Of a stretch of 64,000 bases of DNA, positions 8,617 to 17,039 are shown piece by piece (position 1 is the stretch's first letter; every line of letters begins with the position of its first letter). The notes beneath the pieces are model-generated. The model saw nothing but the letters and a program-made list of their open reading frames with translations, had not been told where the DNA came from and made no database searches. The position numbers and the translations under genes were made by a program. The DNA is from Mesobacillus jeotgali (GTDB lineage: Bacteria > Bacillota > Bacilli > Bacillales > Cytobacillaceae): NCBI RefSeq assembly GCF_031759225.1, contig NZ_CP134494.1, forward strand, positions 498,001 to 562,000, read 5' to 3'.

Positions 8617-8716
8617 AGTAGTTTTTAGAGCTATCTGTATTTCACACTTAAAAATCAAACCGTATCGCATTTAAATACTTCGGATAGATAACTATATGAA
8701 AAAGTATGTGAAGGAT

Positions 8717-8733
8717 TGTACTTAAAGTAACGG
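8717..8733 (+). repeat. Dispersed repeat core, copy 2
   Basis: Identical to 646-662 (TGTACTTAAAGTAACGG). As there, a mobile element follows closely (IS110 left end at about 8792). Confidence 0.6.
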
Positions 8734-8754
8734 GTGCTTTCGTATTATAGAGTT

Positions 8755-8785
8755 AACCAGTATTTACTGGTTGGCTCTTTTTTTT
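8755..8785 (+). terminator. Hairpin with long U-run
   Basis: AACCAGTA-TT-TACTGGTT is a perfect 8-bp hairpin, followed by eight T after a short GGCTC. It lies immediately upstream of the IS110 left end. Confidence 0.6.
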
Positions 8786-8798
8786 ATAGGACCTATTA

Positions 8799-8985
8799 TT
8801 TCAGTAGCCAGGGTAGAACGTACGGGTGCGTGGGAGTTAGATCTCGTAATATAAACTGTTCGCCCCCTACTTGTAGAATGATGTTTGAGGCTGGTTGGGA
8901 CAATTTTGATCTCGTATAACAAGCGAAGCTATGGAACTACAGGAAGGTATTGGGGTTACTGGCGAGTAAACAAAGGGAGAGATAA
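8799..8985 (+). ncRNA. Candidate IS110 bridge RNA
   Basis: This non-coding left end between the presumed terminus and the transposase start is where IS110/IS621-type elements encode their bridge RNA. Two internal repeats of GATCTCGTA-A (about 8840-8849 and 8909-8918) suggest two related loops. GCTGGTT inside it (around 8892) equals GCTGGTT in the right flank at 10315-10321, so a guide match is possible. RNA ends are not resolved. Confidence 0.55.
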
Positions 8986-8988
8986 TCA

Positions 8989-10191
8989 TTGAATCCAGTA
9001 GTTGGCCTGGATGTGGCCAAAGGAGAAAGTGAAGCTCAGGCATTTCTAGATAAAGACAAGCCATTTGGAAAGAGCTTCAGGATAAAACATATCAAGGAGG
9101 ATTTAGATACCTTCATCTCTTTTTTGAAAGAGATAGAAAGAAAGACTGGCGTTAGACCAGCAGTAATTCTTGAATCTACAGGTCATTACCATACACCAAT
9201 TATTCAATGTCTGGAGGAGAGTCAATATCTATATATCTTGGTAAACCCCATCATTTCTCATCAGGCCAAGAAAACCAGTCTTAGAAAGGTAAAGACGGAT
9301 GCCGTGGATGCATATCAACTTTGTGTTTTGTATTACAAGGAAGAATTTGAGCCTTATAAGAAACGAGGACTAAGGCTACTAAATTTAAGAACACTGTCAA
9401 GGCAATACGAAGCCGTTTCGAACCTTTACATTCAGGCAAAACTTCAATTCCACACAATTCTTGACCAGGTATTTCCGGAATATAGGGGAGTCTTTGGAGA
9501 TCTATTTTCAAAAGTTTCTCTACAGATTTTAAAGGAGTTTCCTACATCTGAAGATGTTCTGAGGACTGGTGAAGTAAAGATACTGGAGCGAATTGTGGGA
9601 ATGCGTATAAAACGGTCTGAAGGTTGGGCCAGGGAGAGGGTAGCTAAATTAATAGCTTCGGCTGAGCGAAATCCTTTCCAACAAGGTGTGTATCAAAGTC
9701 AGTTGTTCAGTTTGGATATGTATATCTCTATGCTTCTTCAGTACCAAGAACACCTATCCAATATAGAGGCAGAGATAGATGTCCTGGCAGAAGAAATTGA
9801 AGAATGTAAGATAATCCAATCAATTCCCGGTATAGGAGGAAAGATCGCGGCAACGATCATTTCCGAAATCGGAGAAATTGACCGGTTTAATCACCCTAAA
9901 AAACTTGTGGCTTACGCTGGAATTGATCCAAGTGTCCATTCATCAGGTAAGTTTACAGCTACTATAAATCATATTACTAAACGAGGTTCAAGCCGTTTAC
10001 GGCACGCTTTGTATATGGCCGTTTTATGCGGTATAAGAAGCTCCAGGAACAAGAAGCTAAAAGAGTATTATGATCGGAAACGAAATGAAGGAAAGCCTTC
10101 AAAAGTAGCACTGATAGCTTGTGTAAACAAGCTTTTACACTGGATTTATGCAATCCTAAAAAGGAATGAGCAGTTCCTAGATATGGCTTAA
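8989..10191 (+). CDS. IS110-family RNA-guided transposase/recombinase
   Basis: The 400-residue recombinase has an N-terminal DEDD domain with VVGLDVAKG (D8), ILESTGHYH (E62) and KTDAVDA (D104, D107). The C-terminal Transposase_20 domain has SIPGIGGKIAATIISEIG and AYAGIDPSVHSSGK, which carries the expected serine. The start is TTG 8989 behind AAGGGAGAG. It differs strongly from the IS1111-type enzyme at 2339, so the two are independent arrivals. The frame appears full length and intact. Confidence 0.92.
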   Translation: MNPVVGLDVAKGESEAQAFLDKDKPFGKSFRIKHIKEDLDTFISFLKEIERKTGVRPAVILESTGHYHTPIIQCLEESQYLYILVNPIISHQAKKTSLRKVKTDAVDAYQLCVLYYKEEFEPYKKRGLRLLNLRTLSRQYEAVSNLYIQAKLQFHTILDQVFPEYRGVFGDLFSKVSLQILKEFPTSEDVLRTGEVKILERIVGMRIKRSEGWARERVAKLIASAERNPFQQGVYQSQLFSLDMYISMLLQYQEHLSNIEAEIDVLAEEIEECKIIQSIPGIGGKIAATIISEIGEIDRFNHPKKLVAYAGIDPSVHSSGKFTATINHITKRGSSRLRHALYMAVLCGIRSSRNKKLKEYYDRKRNEGKPSKVALIACVNKLLHWIYAILKRNEQFLDMA

Positions 10192-10342
10192 TGAACAAGA
10201 TAAAACAGTTAATGAAAAACCTTCCAAACAGTATTTGGAGGGTTATTTGGCGTGCCTCCAAAAGTATAACACGGAAGAACAAATATTTTAATAAGAAGTT
10301 CTTGACTCCTATTAGCTGGTTTAGCACAATAAGATAATATGA

Positions 10343-10381
10343 AAAAAGGCTTAGAGATGAAAAATTCTCTAAGCCTTTTTG
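10343..10381. terminator. Bidirectional terminator
   Basis: AAAAAGGCTTAGAGA pairs perfectly with TCTCTAAGCCTTTTT across an 8-nt loop; A-run on one side and T-run on the other allow function on both strands. Confidence 0.8.
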
Positions 10382-10587
10382 TATTGCGAATAGTGTGGTG
10401 AAATTGGTGTGAATTAATATGTGATTTTGTCTGTGATTTACCGTTTTGCACCTCACAAGTAAACCCGTTATCCAGAAGAATTGGCGTTTATTTTTGTGGT
10501 TGAATGAGTGTGCTGCACAGTATTTTGTTAAAATATTGGGTAAGGACTGAGATGTTATGAAGCGGGATGGAGCAGTGGGAGGAAATG
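10382..10587. other. Short gene-free stretch
   Basis: Between the terminator and the next gene I see no reading frame with a ribosome-binding site. A TTTTGTTAAAATATTGGG stretch at 10524-10541 could contain promoter elements, but no clear pair is present. Confidence 0.3.
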
Positions 10588-10890
10588 ATGGAGACGAAAT
10601 CTAAAGCAGCAGTGAAACCTTTGGTATATAGAATAGGAATGATCCTGATCATATCATCTTTTATCGTGTGGGTGATGCCCCTGGGGATTCCCTTTTTGCC
10701 TATTAGCGGCAAAATGAAAGCAATAAGTATTACAAGCGCTCTGGTTATGGCAGAAGTATTATTCTGGGTCGGTGCGTTAATGGTGGGGAAAGAAGCTGCG
10801 CGAAAAATTCGAACAGCTCTTAACCCGAAAAACTGGAAGAAAAAACGAAATGCAGACAGGCAAGATGACGGTGAGAGGGAGAACCCGTGA
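10588..10890 (+). CDS. Transporter-suffix-like two-TM membrane protein
   Basis: This protein of about 100 residues has two hydrophobic segments (roughly 18-36 and 48-68) separated by LGIPFLPISGK and a basic C-terminal tail (RKIRTALNPKNWKKKR). The arrangement resembles the small transporter-suffix-domain proteins of Bacillus; function is unknown. The ribosome-binding site GGGAGG at 10577-10582 favours ATG 10588 (or 10585) over the earlier ATG 10567, which has no such site. It is followed at 54 bp by another small membrane protein. Confidence 0.7.
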   Translation: METKSKAAVKPLVYRIGMILIISSFIVWVMPLGIPFLPISGKMKAISITSALVMAEVLFWVGALMVGKEAARKIRTALNPKNWKKKRNADRQDDGERENP

Positions 10891-10943
10891 GGCAGTAATC
10901 AAAATAATAGAGAAATAGTATTAAATGGAGGGAGTGGATCTGT

Positions 10944-11144
10944 TTGTTTGTTGGTCGAACGTTATATTTACTAGGGATGGCTTTTGTTTTCTTTAGTATT
11001 GTTGTATTAATAATGTCTCTTTTTTCAGATAGCGGAGATTTAGCTGTTCCGTTATTCGCTTTACTAAATGGATTGATTGCCATGGGTGTGGGAGATATTG
11101 TGATAGATGTGAATCATCGGCAAAGAGTGGAAAAGATGAAGTGA
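10944..11144 (+). CDS. Small two-TM membrane protein, unknown
   Basis: The 66-residue protein has two predicted membrane helices (about 6-26 and 33-52) and a short basic tail (NHRQRVEKMK). The start is TTG 10944, 9 bases after GGAGGGA. No family is recognised. Proximity and shared orientation suggest co-transcription with the preceding two-TM gene. Confidence 0.65.
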   Translation: MFVGRTLYLLGMAFVFFSIVVLIMSLFSDSGDLAVPLFALLNGLIAMGVGDIVIDVNHRQRVEKMK

Positions 11145-11285
11145 ATTGGATACGGGGATGGTTCTGTTGTCCCAGTATAATTAAGGAATGGGGATTTTAA
11201 GGACTTATGAGGGGAACAAACCAAGCCAGGCGTTCATAGGATAGTTAGATTAAATGGTGAACTGTCTGGAGGGAGAAAAAGGATT

Positions 11286-11531
11286 ATGATGCCTAATGGA
11301 ATGTATCCTCAGAGAGCTCAAAATGGGCCAATGAACGTGGTTGTCGTTGAACCTTATGTCTATTCTGCACTTCGCAATTTGATTGGAAAAAGGGTCGTCC
11401 TGGATACGAAGCGTGGATCTGTCAGCGGAATCGTGAGGGATGCGAAGCCTGACCATGTGGTGGTCCAGGAGCATGATTCCACCTTTTTTGTCCGGATCCG
11501 TGAAATTTTCTGGATCATGCCGGAAAATTAA
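11286..11531 (+). CDS. yuzF: YuzF family protein (DUF2642)
   Basis: The 81-residue protein closely follows B. subtilis YuzF: a flexible N-terminus, then VVVVEPYVYSALRNLIGKRV, SVSGIVRDAKPDHVVVQE and a final FVRIREIFWIMPEN. This is a small Sm-like beta fold (DUF2642), seen in spore-former proteins of unknown function. GGAGGGAGAAAAAGG precedes ATG 11286. A second ATG directly after the first is possible. A shared terminator separates it from the converging TspO gene. Confidence 0.85.
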   Translation: MMPNGMYPQRAQNGPMNVVVVEPYVYSALRNLIGKRVVLDTKRGSVSGIVRDAKPDHVVVQEHDSTFFVRIREIFWIMPEN

Positions 11532-11543
11532 TATGTAAAAAAA

Positions 11544-11578
11544 GTGAAGCAAAGGGAGGATAAACCCTTTGCTTCATT
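11544..11578. terminator. Bidirectional terminator between yuzF and the TspO gene
   Basis: TGAAGCAAAGGG pairs with CCCTTTGCTTCA across an 8-nt loop. On the reverse strand the A-run before the stem becomes a T-run; it overlaps the end of the reverse-strand gene. Confidence 0.8.
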
Positions 11579-12314
11579 GCTTCCTAAACATCCTGAAAAT
11601 GATGGCGATCAAAATGATGGCGGACAGGACATAGGAAGTGGTGCTGACTGTCGGGTGGGAGGCTGCGTTTTTTACACCGATTCCGATAAAGGCCCAGATG
11701 AATACTAGAGGATAGATGCGATCGTCATGTTTATGGTGAAAATAAATGGCCAGGGTTGTGGCAACCACGAGCATGATCAGTGTCCAGGTGACATCTGAAA
11801 GACCGAATCCATTCCAGCCTATAAACTTCAAATAATAGCTGATATTGGCGATGGTGGCGACACTGATCCAGCCGAGGTAGACGGAGAAGGGAAGGAGATT
11901 CCAAAATGAATGGTCTTCCTTTTTGATGAGATGATAAAGCTTGATTAGAGTCAGCAGCAAACCAATCATCACAATTACCGTCAGCAGGAAAAACTCGTAA
12001 TGCCATAAAAGGATCCAGGCAATATTAAGGGCCGAGCTCAGCAGATAAAGCGGAGTGGCCTTTTCATATACCGGCAAATTCCTTCGTGAAGCGGGAAACT
12101 GCCTGATTGTCCAAATTAACAATAAGAAATAAATCAATCCCCAGATGCCAAAAACATATCCAGCCGGCGTAAAGAGCACATCGAGGTTATTCGAAATTTC
12201 CCCGGTCGTCTGCCCGTTGATCGGCAGGATATTCGCAAGCGCATTGACCGCTACCACGAGAACCGTTGCGATCAGATTCAAGATAAACCGTCCCATTTCC
12301 ATCCCAGCCTTCAT
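11574..12314 (-). CDS. TspO/MBR family membrane protein
   Basis: The 246-residue polytopic protein begins with a first helix (LIATVLVVAVNALANILP) and continues with GEISNNLDVLFTPAGYVFGIWGLIYFLLL. That PAGYVFGIWG(L/P)IY segment is the TspO/MBR signature. About seven to eight hydrophobic segments are present, longer than classic five-helix TspO, as in B. subtilis YtaB-like proteins. A role in tetrapyrrole or small-molecule handling is known only for classic members. The start is uncertain: ATG 12314 lacks a good site, while internal ATGs at 12302 and 12296 follow AAGGCTGGG. Confidence 0.85.
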   Translation of the reverse strand: MKAGMEMGRFILNLIATVLVVAVNALANILPINGQTTGEISNNLDVLFTPAGYVFGIWGLIYFLLLIWTIRQFPASRRNLPVYEKATPLYLLSSALNIAWILLWHYEFFLLTVIVMIGLLLTLIKLYHLIKKEDHSFWNLLPFSVYLGWISVATIANISYYLKFIGWNGFGLSDVTWTLIMLVVATTLAIYFHHKHDDRIYPLVFIWAFIGIGVKNAASHPTVSTTSYVLSAIILIAIIFRMFRKQ

Positions 12315-12496
12315 TTTAGTAGTTTATTTATACTATTCCACTTAAGACAAGCGCATAACTACATTTAGCCTTTTGGGAAGGAGATAAACATTCCAGTGTG
12401 TTAGGTGGGGAAAACATTTTACATGATTGACGTTCAGGGATTTCTGCTCTGGGCGTTTTGGGGTGAAAGCCAGGAGTGGTGCGGTCTCGTCGCTTT

Positions 12497-12516
12497 TTAA
12501 TCAAACGTTTGATTAA
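12497..12516. promoter_or_regulatory. Perfect 20-bp palindrome, possible repressor operator
   Basis: TTAATCAAACGTTTGATTAA is a perfect inverted repeat with a central CG, the form of TetR- or LacI-type operators. It lies in the 390-bp gap (12315-12705) between the divergent TspO and SurA-like genes. No regulator gene is adjacent. The rest of this gap shows no credible gene. Confidence 0.45.
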
Positions 12517-12705
12517 GACGGCAAAAGGCTTGAGCGATTGCTTCATAATATTAAAATGATTACGAGTATGAAGGAGCACTATACCAGAGGGGCATTCATT
12601 TTTCGTAAAAATATTACAATCTGATAACATTTCCTTACAAATTCCCTATTCATTCAGGTAATATGGTAGTATGACGGACATGTTGGTTGAAAAGGGGAGA
12701 TTTTA

Positions 12706-13404
12706 ATGATGAAACGTATTATAACAGGCATGATCTTATTGAGCATCGCTGTTCTTGTGCTTGGCGCATGCAGCAATGATAGCTCAAAAGGGGATGCTGA
12801 GAAGAAAAATAAAGAAGATTTGGTTGCGACAGTGGATGGAGAAGGCATTTCAAAGAAGCAATATGAGAGAGAGCTTGAGGCAACAAAAGCAACTTACGAA
12901 CAACAGGGTATGCCGGTTGATCAAATGGATGACAAGCAGAAGGAAGAACTTGAAAAGTCGGTTCTTGACCAAATGATCAATGCAGAGCTGCTTCTCCAGA
13001 CAGCAGAGAAGGACGGCCTCTCAGCAGAAGATAAAGAAGTCGATGCAGAACTGGAAAAGATCAAAGGCAACTTCGAAGACGACAAACAATTTGAAGAAGC
13101 GCTGAAAAAGAATGAAATGACTGAAAAAGAGCTCAAGAGCCAGCTGAAAAAGCAGCTGACCGTCAACAAATACCTGGACAGCAAAATCGGCAAGGTAGAA
13201 GCAAGCGATAAAGAAATCCAGGACATGTATGAACAATACAAGCAGCTAGCACAAGCTCAAAAACAAGAGCCAGAAGACTTAGAGAAGATCAAACCACAAC
13301 TTGAGCAGCAAGTTCTCTCACAAAAAGAAAGCGAGAAAATCAGCAAGCTGGTAGACGATCTTCGTAAAGAGAATGAAGATAAGATTAAAATCACTAAGGC
13401 GTAA
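12706..13404 (+). CDS. SurA N-terminal-domain lipoprotein (PrsA-like chaperone without PPIase)
   Basis: The 232-residue lipoprotein has a type II signal peptide with lipobox VLGAC (C22). The SurA_N-type domain follows (LVATVDGEGISKKQYERELE, LEKSVLDQMINAELLLQTAEKDG, with later DKEVDAELEKIK). The C-terminal part is a highly charged helical arm ending in KITKA. The parvulin PPIase domain of PrsA is missing, so a holdase-like role outside the membrane is likely. AAAGGGGAGA lies before ATG 12706; ATG 12709 is an alternative. A terminator follows, so the gene is monocistronic. Confidence 0.85.
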   Translation: MMKRIITGMILLSIAVLVLGACSNDSSKGDAEKKNKEDLVATVDGEGISKKQYERELEATKATYEQQGMPVDQMDDKQKEELEKSVLDQMINAELLLQTAEKDGLSAEDKEVDAELEKIKGNFEDDKQFEEALKKNEMTEKELKSQLKKQLTVNKYLDSKIGKVEASDKEIQDMYEQYKQLAQAQKQEPEDLEKIKPQLEQQVLSQKESEKISKLVDDLRKENEDKIKITKA

Positions 13405-13425
13405 AGAAAGTTGAATGCTTGTGAA

Positions 13426-13455
13426 GGGGGATAGACAGTGTCTATCCTCTTTTTA
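13426..13455 (+). terminator. Terminator of the SurA-like lipoprotein gene
   Basis: GGATAGACA-G-TGTCTATCC hairpin followed by CTCTTTTT. Confidence 0.85.
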
Positions 13456-13655
13456 GTGTAATGAAAAGACTTTAGTATATTTGATTGGCAGGAGAGTACG
13501 CACTGTCAAATAGGCAGTTGGAATTTAGCAAACTTGTTAGGTTACATTCAATTAGTAGGAATTTTTATTGCCTTTGCAGAATAGTTCTTTTTATACACTA
13601 TTATTAGCGCATAAGTTACAAAGGAAAAGTTAGTAATAGGAGAGGGAGTTGAACT

Positions 13656-13823
13656 ATGGAAAAAAGAGAGATTTTTACTTTATCGGCATTGGCGTTTTCT
13701 GTGGGTGTTGTTGTAGGTTTCTTAATTTCACCTGTTAAGAATGGGTTTGGCAATAATTCTGGTAATAATTCTGGCAATAACATAAAAAATTACTATTATA
13801 AAGAGCCTTCAACGGATGGTGAA
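13656..13823 (+). CDS. Small single-TM protein, unknown
   Basis: ATG 13656 follows AGGAGAGGGAG at a good distance and opens a 55-codon frame. The product starts with a polar MEKREIF, has one hydrophobic segment with a GVVVGFLI core (about residues 8-26), an Asn/Gly/Ser-rich linker (NNSGNNSGNN) and a tyrosine-rich end. It resembles YtxH-type small envelope proteins only in general shape. A strong terminator 45 bp downstream supports a real gene. Confidence 0.65.
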
Positions 13824-13867
13824 TGAATAGAGCTTTCCTTTTTAAACAGAAGCTGGGCACTAATATG

Positions 13868-13905
13868 AACCGCTGAGAAATTAAATTCTCAGCGGTTTCT
13901 TTTTG
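13868..13905 (+). terminator. Terminator of the small TM gene
   Basis: AACCGCTGAGAA pairs with TTCTCAGCGGTT, then TCTTTTTG. Confidence 0.85.
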
Positions 13906-14185
13906 TAAAGGCGACGAATCAAGCGATTCCGATATACCTTGATATATCCTCTTGAGATAGCCTGAACAGCGATGAGGGGAACTTAATACCCCTTATCTTC
14001 AGAATGTTACCGCTTCCATTCACTATCTCGGCCTTATGCTCACGAATGGCTGGATATCCCTTGAATGTATACTTGAGGATGTTACCATTAATAACGTTGG
14101 CAAAAGACGAACGGTATACGAACACTTTTTGAATGAGTGATTGTTTCATCTGTTGCAGACCGACGGATTCACAAGGAGGTATTGG

Positions 14186-15310
14186 ATGTTAGAGCAAGAC
14201 AGGAAGATAAAAAGAGTTGTAATTAAGATTGGCAGCAGTTCACTGACGAGTATGCACGGGGAAATCAGCCGCCGGAAGCTGGAGAACCTGGCGAACCAGA
14301 TTGTGGCCTTGAAGGACGCGGGCTATGAAACCGCGGTTGTTTCATCTGGCGCTGTGGCGGCAGGGTACCGCAAGCTTGGCTGCATTCAGCGGCCTACGTC
14401 ATTACCGGAAAAGCAGGCAGCCGCTTCGATCGGCCAGGGCCTGTTAATGGAATCTTACTCAGAACTCTTTTTATCTCATGGGTATGTCGCTTCCCAGATA
14501 TTGATCACGAGAAGCGATTTCGCGAATGAAAATCGCTACAACAATATGAAAAATACGTTGAACGTCCTGTTAGAGAGAGGGATCATCCCCATCATCAATG
14601 AAAATGACACGGTCACGGTTGATCGCCTGCGTTTCGGCGACAATGACACATTGTCAGCGAAGGTCGCCGCGCTGATTGAGGCAGACCAGCTGATCATCCT
14701 TTCCGACATCGACGGACTGTATGACGCAAATCCGAACGATAACCCAGACGCTAAGTTGCTTGATAAGGTCCATGAAATCACTCCTGAAATCGAAGCAGCA
14801 GCAGGCGGCTCCGGAAGCGCAGTCGGTACAGGCGGAATGAAGTCGAAAATCTCCGCTGTAAAAATTGCGATGGCATCCGGTATCGATTCGTTTTTAGGGA
14901 AGGCCGACAGCAAGGACATCCTTGTAAAAGCAGTGAGCGGAACAGCAAAAGGAACGTATTTCAACCAGGACCCGGAAGGCTTCAACCTCGACAATAACCA
15001 GCAATGGATCGCGTTCCACTCCGGACCTGAGGGAGAAGTCATCATCCGTCCGGAATCAAGGGAAGCGATCATCGAAGACCGGAAAAACATCCTTCCGTCT
15101 GACATCCTTCAGGTAAAAGGAAGATTTGGCGAAGGAGCGGTCGTCAGAGTGATGGATGGTACCGGAGAAGAGATTGGACTCGGACGAATCAATTATTCTA
15201 GCGGAAAATTGGAAGAGACACTGATTGAAGAAGAATGTGAACGAAAAGAAGCAATCGAACAGGACACATTTGTCTGTTCACGTGATTTTGCATTGCCGGT
15301 ATCAGTCTAA
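14186..15310 (+). CDS. proB: Glutamate 5-kinase
   Basis: The 374-residue protein catalyses the first step of proline synthesis, ATP-dependent phosphorylation of glutamate. The N-terminal amino-acid kinase domain shows VVIKIGSSSLT (phosphate-binding), SSGAVAAGYRKLG, NENDTV and FGDNDTLSAKVA; GGSGSAVGTGGMKSK is the conserved kinase loop. The C-terminal third is a PUA domain (from about residue 275). ATG 14186 is chosen because AAGGAGG lies at 14173-14180; an upstream in-frame ATG at 14141 lacks one. It forms an operon with proA, 21 bp downstream. No T-box is seen upstream, so control is probably feedback or osmotic. Confidence 0.97.
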   Translation: MLEQDRKIKRVVIKIGSSSLTSMHGEISRRKLENLANQIVALKDAGYETAVVSSGAVAAGYRKLGCIQRPTSLPEKQAAASIGQGLLMESYSELFLSHGYVASQILITRSDFANENRYNNMKNTLNVLLERGIIPIINENDTVTVDRLRFGDNDTLSAKVAALIEADQLIILSDIDGLYDANPNDNPDAKLLDKVHEITPEIEAAAGGSGSAVGTGGMKSKISAVKIAMASGIDSFLGKADSKDILVKAVSGTAKGTYFNQDPEGFNLDNNQQWIAFHSGPEGEVIIRPESREAIIEDRKNILPSDILQVKGRFGEGAVVRVMDGTGEEIGLGRINYSSGKLEETLIEEECERKEAIEQDTFVCSRDFALPVSV

Positions 15311-15331
15311 AAATATACAGGAGGCGTTTTG

Positions 15332-16597
15332 ATGACATTGACAATGACTCAAACAACGACAGTAGAGGACCAAGCGATTGCAGCGAAAAAGGCAGCGAAG
15401 CAGCTGAGCATCCTTTCCACTGAGGAAAAGAATGAGGCGTTGCTGATTCTCGCTGACGCACTGGATCATAATTATGAAACGATTTTAGCGGAGAACGAAA
15501 AAGATTTGCAGAACGGAAGGGAAAAAGGCTTTGAGGACGCATTCATGGATCGCCTGGCACTTTCACGTGAACGAATCGCTGACTTTGCGGAAGGACTTCG
15601 CCAGGTTGCGGATCATGCTGATCCAGTTGGAGACGTGCTTTCAGATTGGACACTGGAAAACGGACTCAATGTAAAAGAAATCCGCGTCCCACTCGGCGTC
15701 ATCGGGATGATTTACGAAGCACGCCCGAACGTAACCGTTGATGCAGCAGGTCTGGCGCTCAAATCAGGAAACGCCATTATTTTAAAAGGCGGATCGTCCG
15801 CACTGTACTCCAACAAAGCCATCGTCGACATCATGCACCAGGCACTTGAAAACACAAAGGTGCCAGTAGACGCCATCCAGTTCATCGCCACAGCAGACCG
15901 CGAAGCAACACAGCAGCTATTCACGATGAAAGAGCACATCGATGTCCTGATTCCACGCGGAGGCGGAGCATTGATCAAGGCAGTCGTCGAAAACGCAACG
16001 GTTCCTGTACTTGAAACCGGGGTAGGGAATTGCCACCTTTATGTGGACGAAGAAGCGGATACTGAAAAAGCATTGAACATCATGATTAACGCCAAAACAG
16101 ACCGCCCGGCAGTGTGCAACGCGGCTGAGACACTCATCGTGCACCAGGCGTGGCTTGAGAAAAACAAAGAGAAACTTGCGGCCGCTTTCCAGGAGAATGG
16201 TATCACTGTACATGGTGACGAAGCAGCAGCTGCGGTTTTGCCGAATGTTGTGCCTGCAAACGAGAGTGACTGGGCCGACGAATACCTGAGCCTCGACATC
16301 GCCGTCAAGGTTGTTAATGATATTGATGAAGCTATCGATCACATCGATCAGTACGGCACCAAACACTCTGAAGCGATTATTACTGAAAATGCTAAGAACG
16401 CACAGAAGTTCCTGCAGCTAGTAGATGCCGCAGCACTTTATCATAACGCATCCACTCGATTCACAGATGGAGGAGCGTTAGGATTTGGGGCAGAAATCGG
16501 GATCTCCACCCAGAAGCTCCATGCTAGAGGGCCTATGGGATTGCCAGCGTTGACTACTCGGAAGTATGTCATGGTTGGGGATGGGTTGGTAAGGTAA
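15332..16597 (+). CDS. proA: Gamma-glutamyl phosphate reductase
   Basis: The 421-residue aldehyde-dehydrogenase-fold enzyme reduces gamma-glutamyl phosphate with NADPH to the semialdehyde, the second step of proline synthesis. Visible hallmarks are VPLGVIGMIYEARPNVT, the cofactor-region GNAIILKGGSSA, the catalytic cysteine in RPAVCNAAET (about C262), and the C-terminal FTDGGALGFGAEIGIS and KLHARGPMGL. AGGAGG precedes ATG 15332 with a 7-base gap. Length and motifs are standard. It is the second gene of the proBA operon and is followed by a terminator. Confidence 0.97.
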   Translation: MTLTMTQTTTVEDQAIAAKKAAKQLSILSTEEKNEALLILADALDHNYETILAENEKDLQNGREKGFEDAFMDRLALSRERIADFAEGLRQVADHADPVGDVLSDWTLENGLNVKEIRVPLGVIGMIYEARPNVTVDAAGLALKSGNAIILKGGSSALYSNKAIVDIMHQALENTKVPVDAIQFIATADREATQQLFTMKEHIDVLIPRGGGALIKAVVENATVPVLETGVGNCHLYVDEEADTEKALNIMINAKTDRPAVCNAAETLIVHQAWLEKNKEKLAAAFQENGITVHGDEAAAAVLPNVVPANESDWADEYLSLDIAVKVVNDIDEAIDHIDQYGTKHSEAIITENAKNAQKFLQLVDAAALYHNASTRFTDGGALGFGAEIGISTQKLHARGPMGLPALTTRKYVMVGDGLVR

Positions 16598-16607
16598 CAT
16601 TAGCTAG

Positions 16608-16646
16608 AAGGCCTTCCTTGTTGTTTTTACAGGGAGGGCCTTTTGC
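16608..16646 (+). terminator. proBA terminator
   Basis: AAGGCCTTCC pairs with GGAGGGCCTT (one G-U) across a T-rich loop; the stem ends in TTTT. Confidence 0.75.
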
Positions 16647-16742
16647 AGCTTCATACTATTCCAACCACATTGTTGAGAAGCGCGTAACTGTCCCCGTGTC
16701 TGTTCTCCCTTTTCGGTTATGGGATCAAGTTAAGAAGCCTAA

Positions 16743-16931
16743 ATAACCGGAGAAATTCCCCTTATTTAGAAAATTGCTCCGAAAATAGCTTAAATAGCCG
16801 GAGGAATTCCGCCTATTGACATAAAATAGGCATATATGAGGGCACTTTGCGATGCATAACCGGAAAATCTCCGCTTATAAACCCCAAAAACAGCTCGATT
16901 CTGGATTTAACCGGAAAACCTCCGCTTATTT
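16743..16931. repeat. Cluster of four CCGGA/TCCG mini-palindromes
   Basis: Four related units of about 23 bp, of the form ATAACCGGAAAATCTCCGCTT, start near 16743, 16794, 16856 and 16908 with irregular spacing. Each is an imperfect palindrome (AA.CGGA/TCCG.TT). The same family recurs at 28150-28337. The stretch holds no gene. Confidence 0.75.
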
Positions 16932-17039
16932 ATTACGCGATTAAAAGAGATACAGGAGATTGTCGAAGGGTTATTCTTTATTAAGAACAATTGGTTATTT
17001 ATAATAAGTTGTGATTTTATTTTTCAAAGGGGGAAGAAA

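Larger units (their letters stand above)
8792..10314 (+). mobile_element. IS110-group insertion sequence
   Basis: One transposase gene (8989-10191) is preceded by about 190 nt of structured non-coding DNA, the layout of the IS110 subgroup (long left end, guide RNA upstream). Obvious inverted repeats are absent, as usual for this subgroup. I set the ends by the 7-bp direct repeat CCTATTA at 8792-8798 and 10308-10314; this is tentative and the true core may be only two bases. Confidence 0.6.

Noticed and set aside
12328..12630. 100-codon reverse-strand frame around the perfect palindrome
   Set aside because: Composition is unlike a protein (basic, proline-rich without pattern), with no ribosome-binding site; it overlaps the TspO promoter region.
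13919..14149. 76-codon reverse-strand frame upstream of proB
   Set aside because: No ribosome-binding site precedes its ATG, and the hairpin at 13868-13905 has its U-run on the plus strand only, so it does not end a reverse-strand gene.
14090..14186. T-box riboswitch before proBA
   Set aside because: No AGGGTGG-ACCGCG antiterminator core or specifier-loop structure is visible in the leader.
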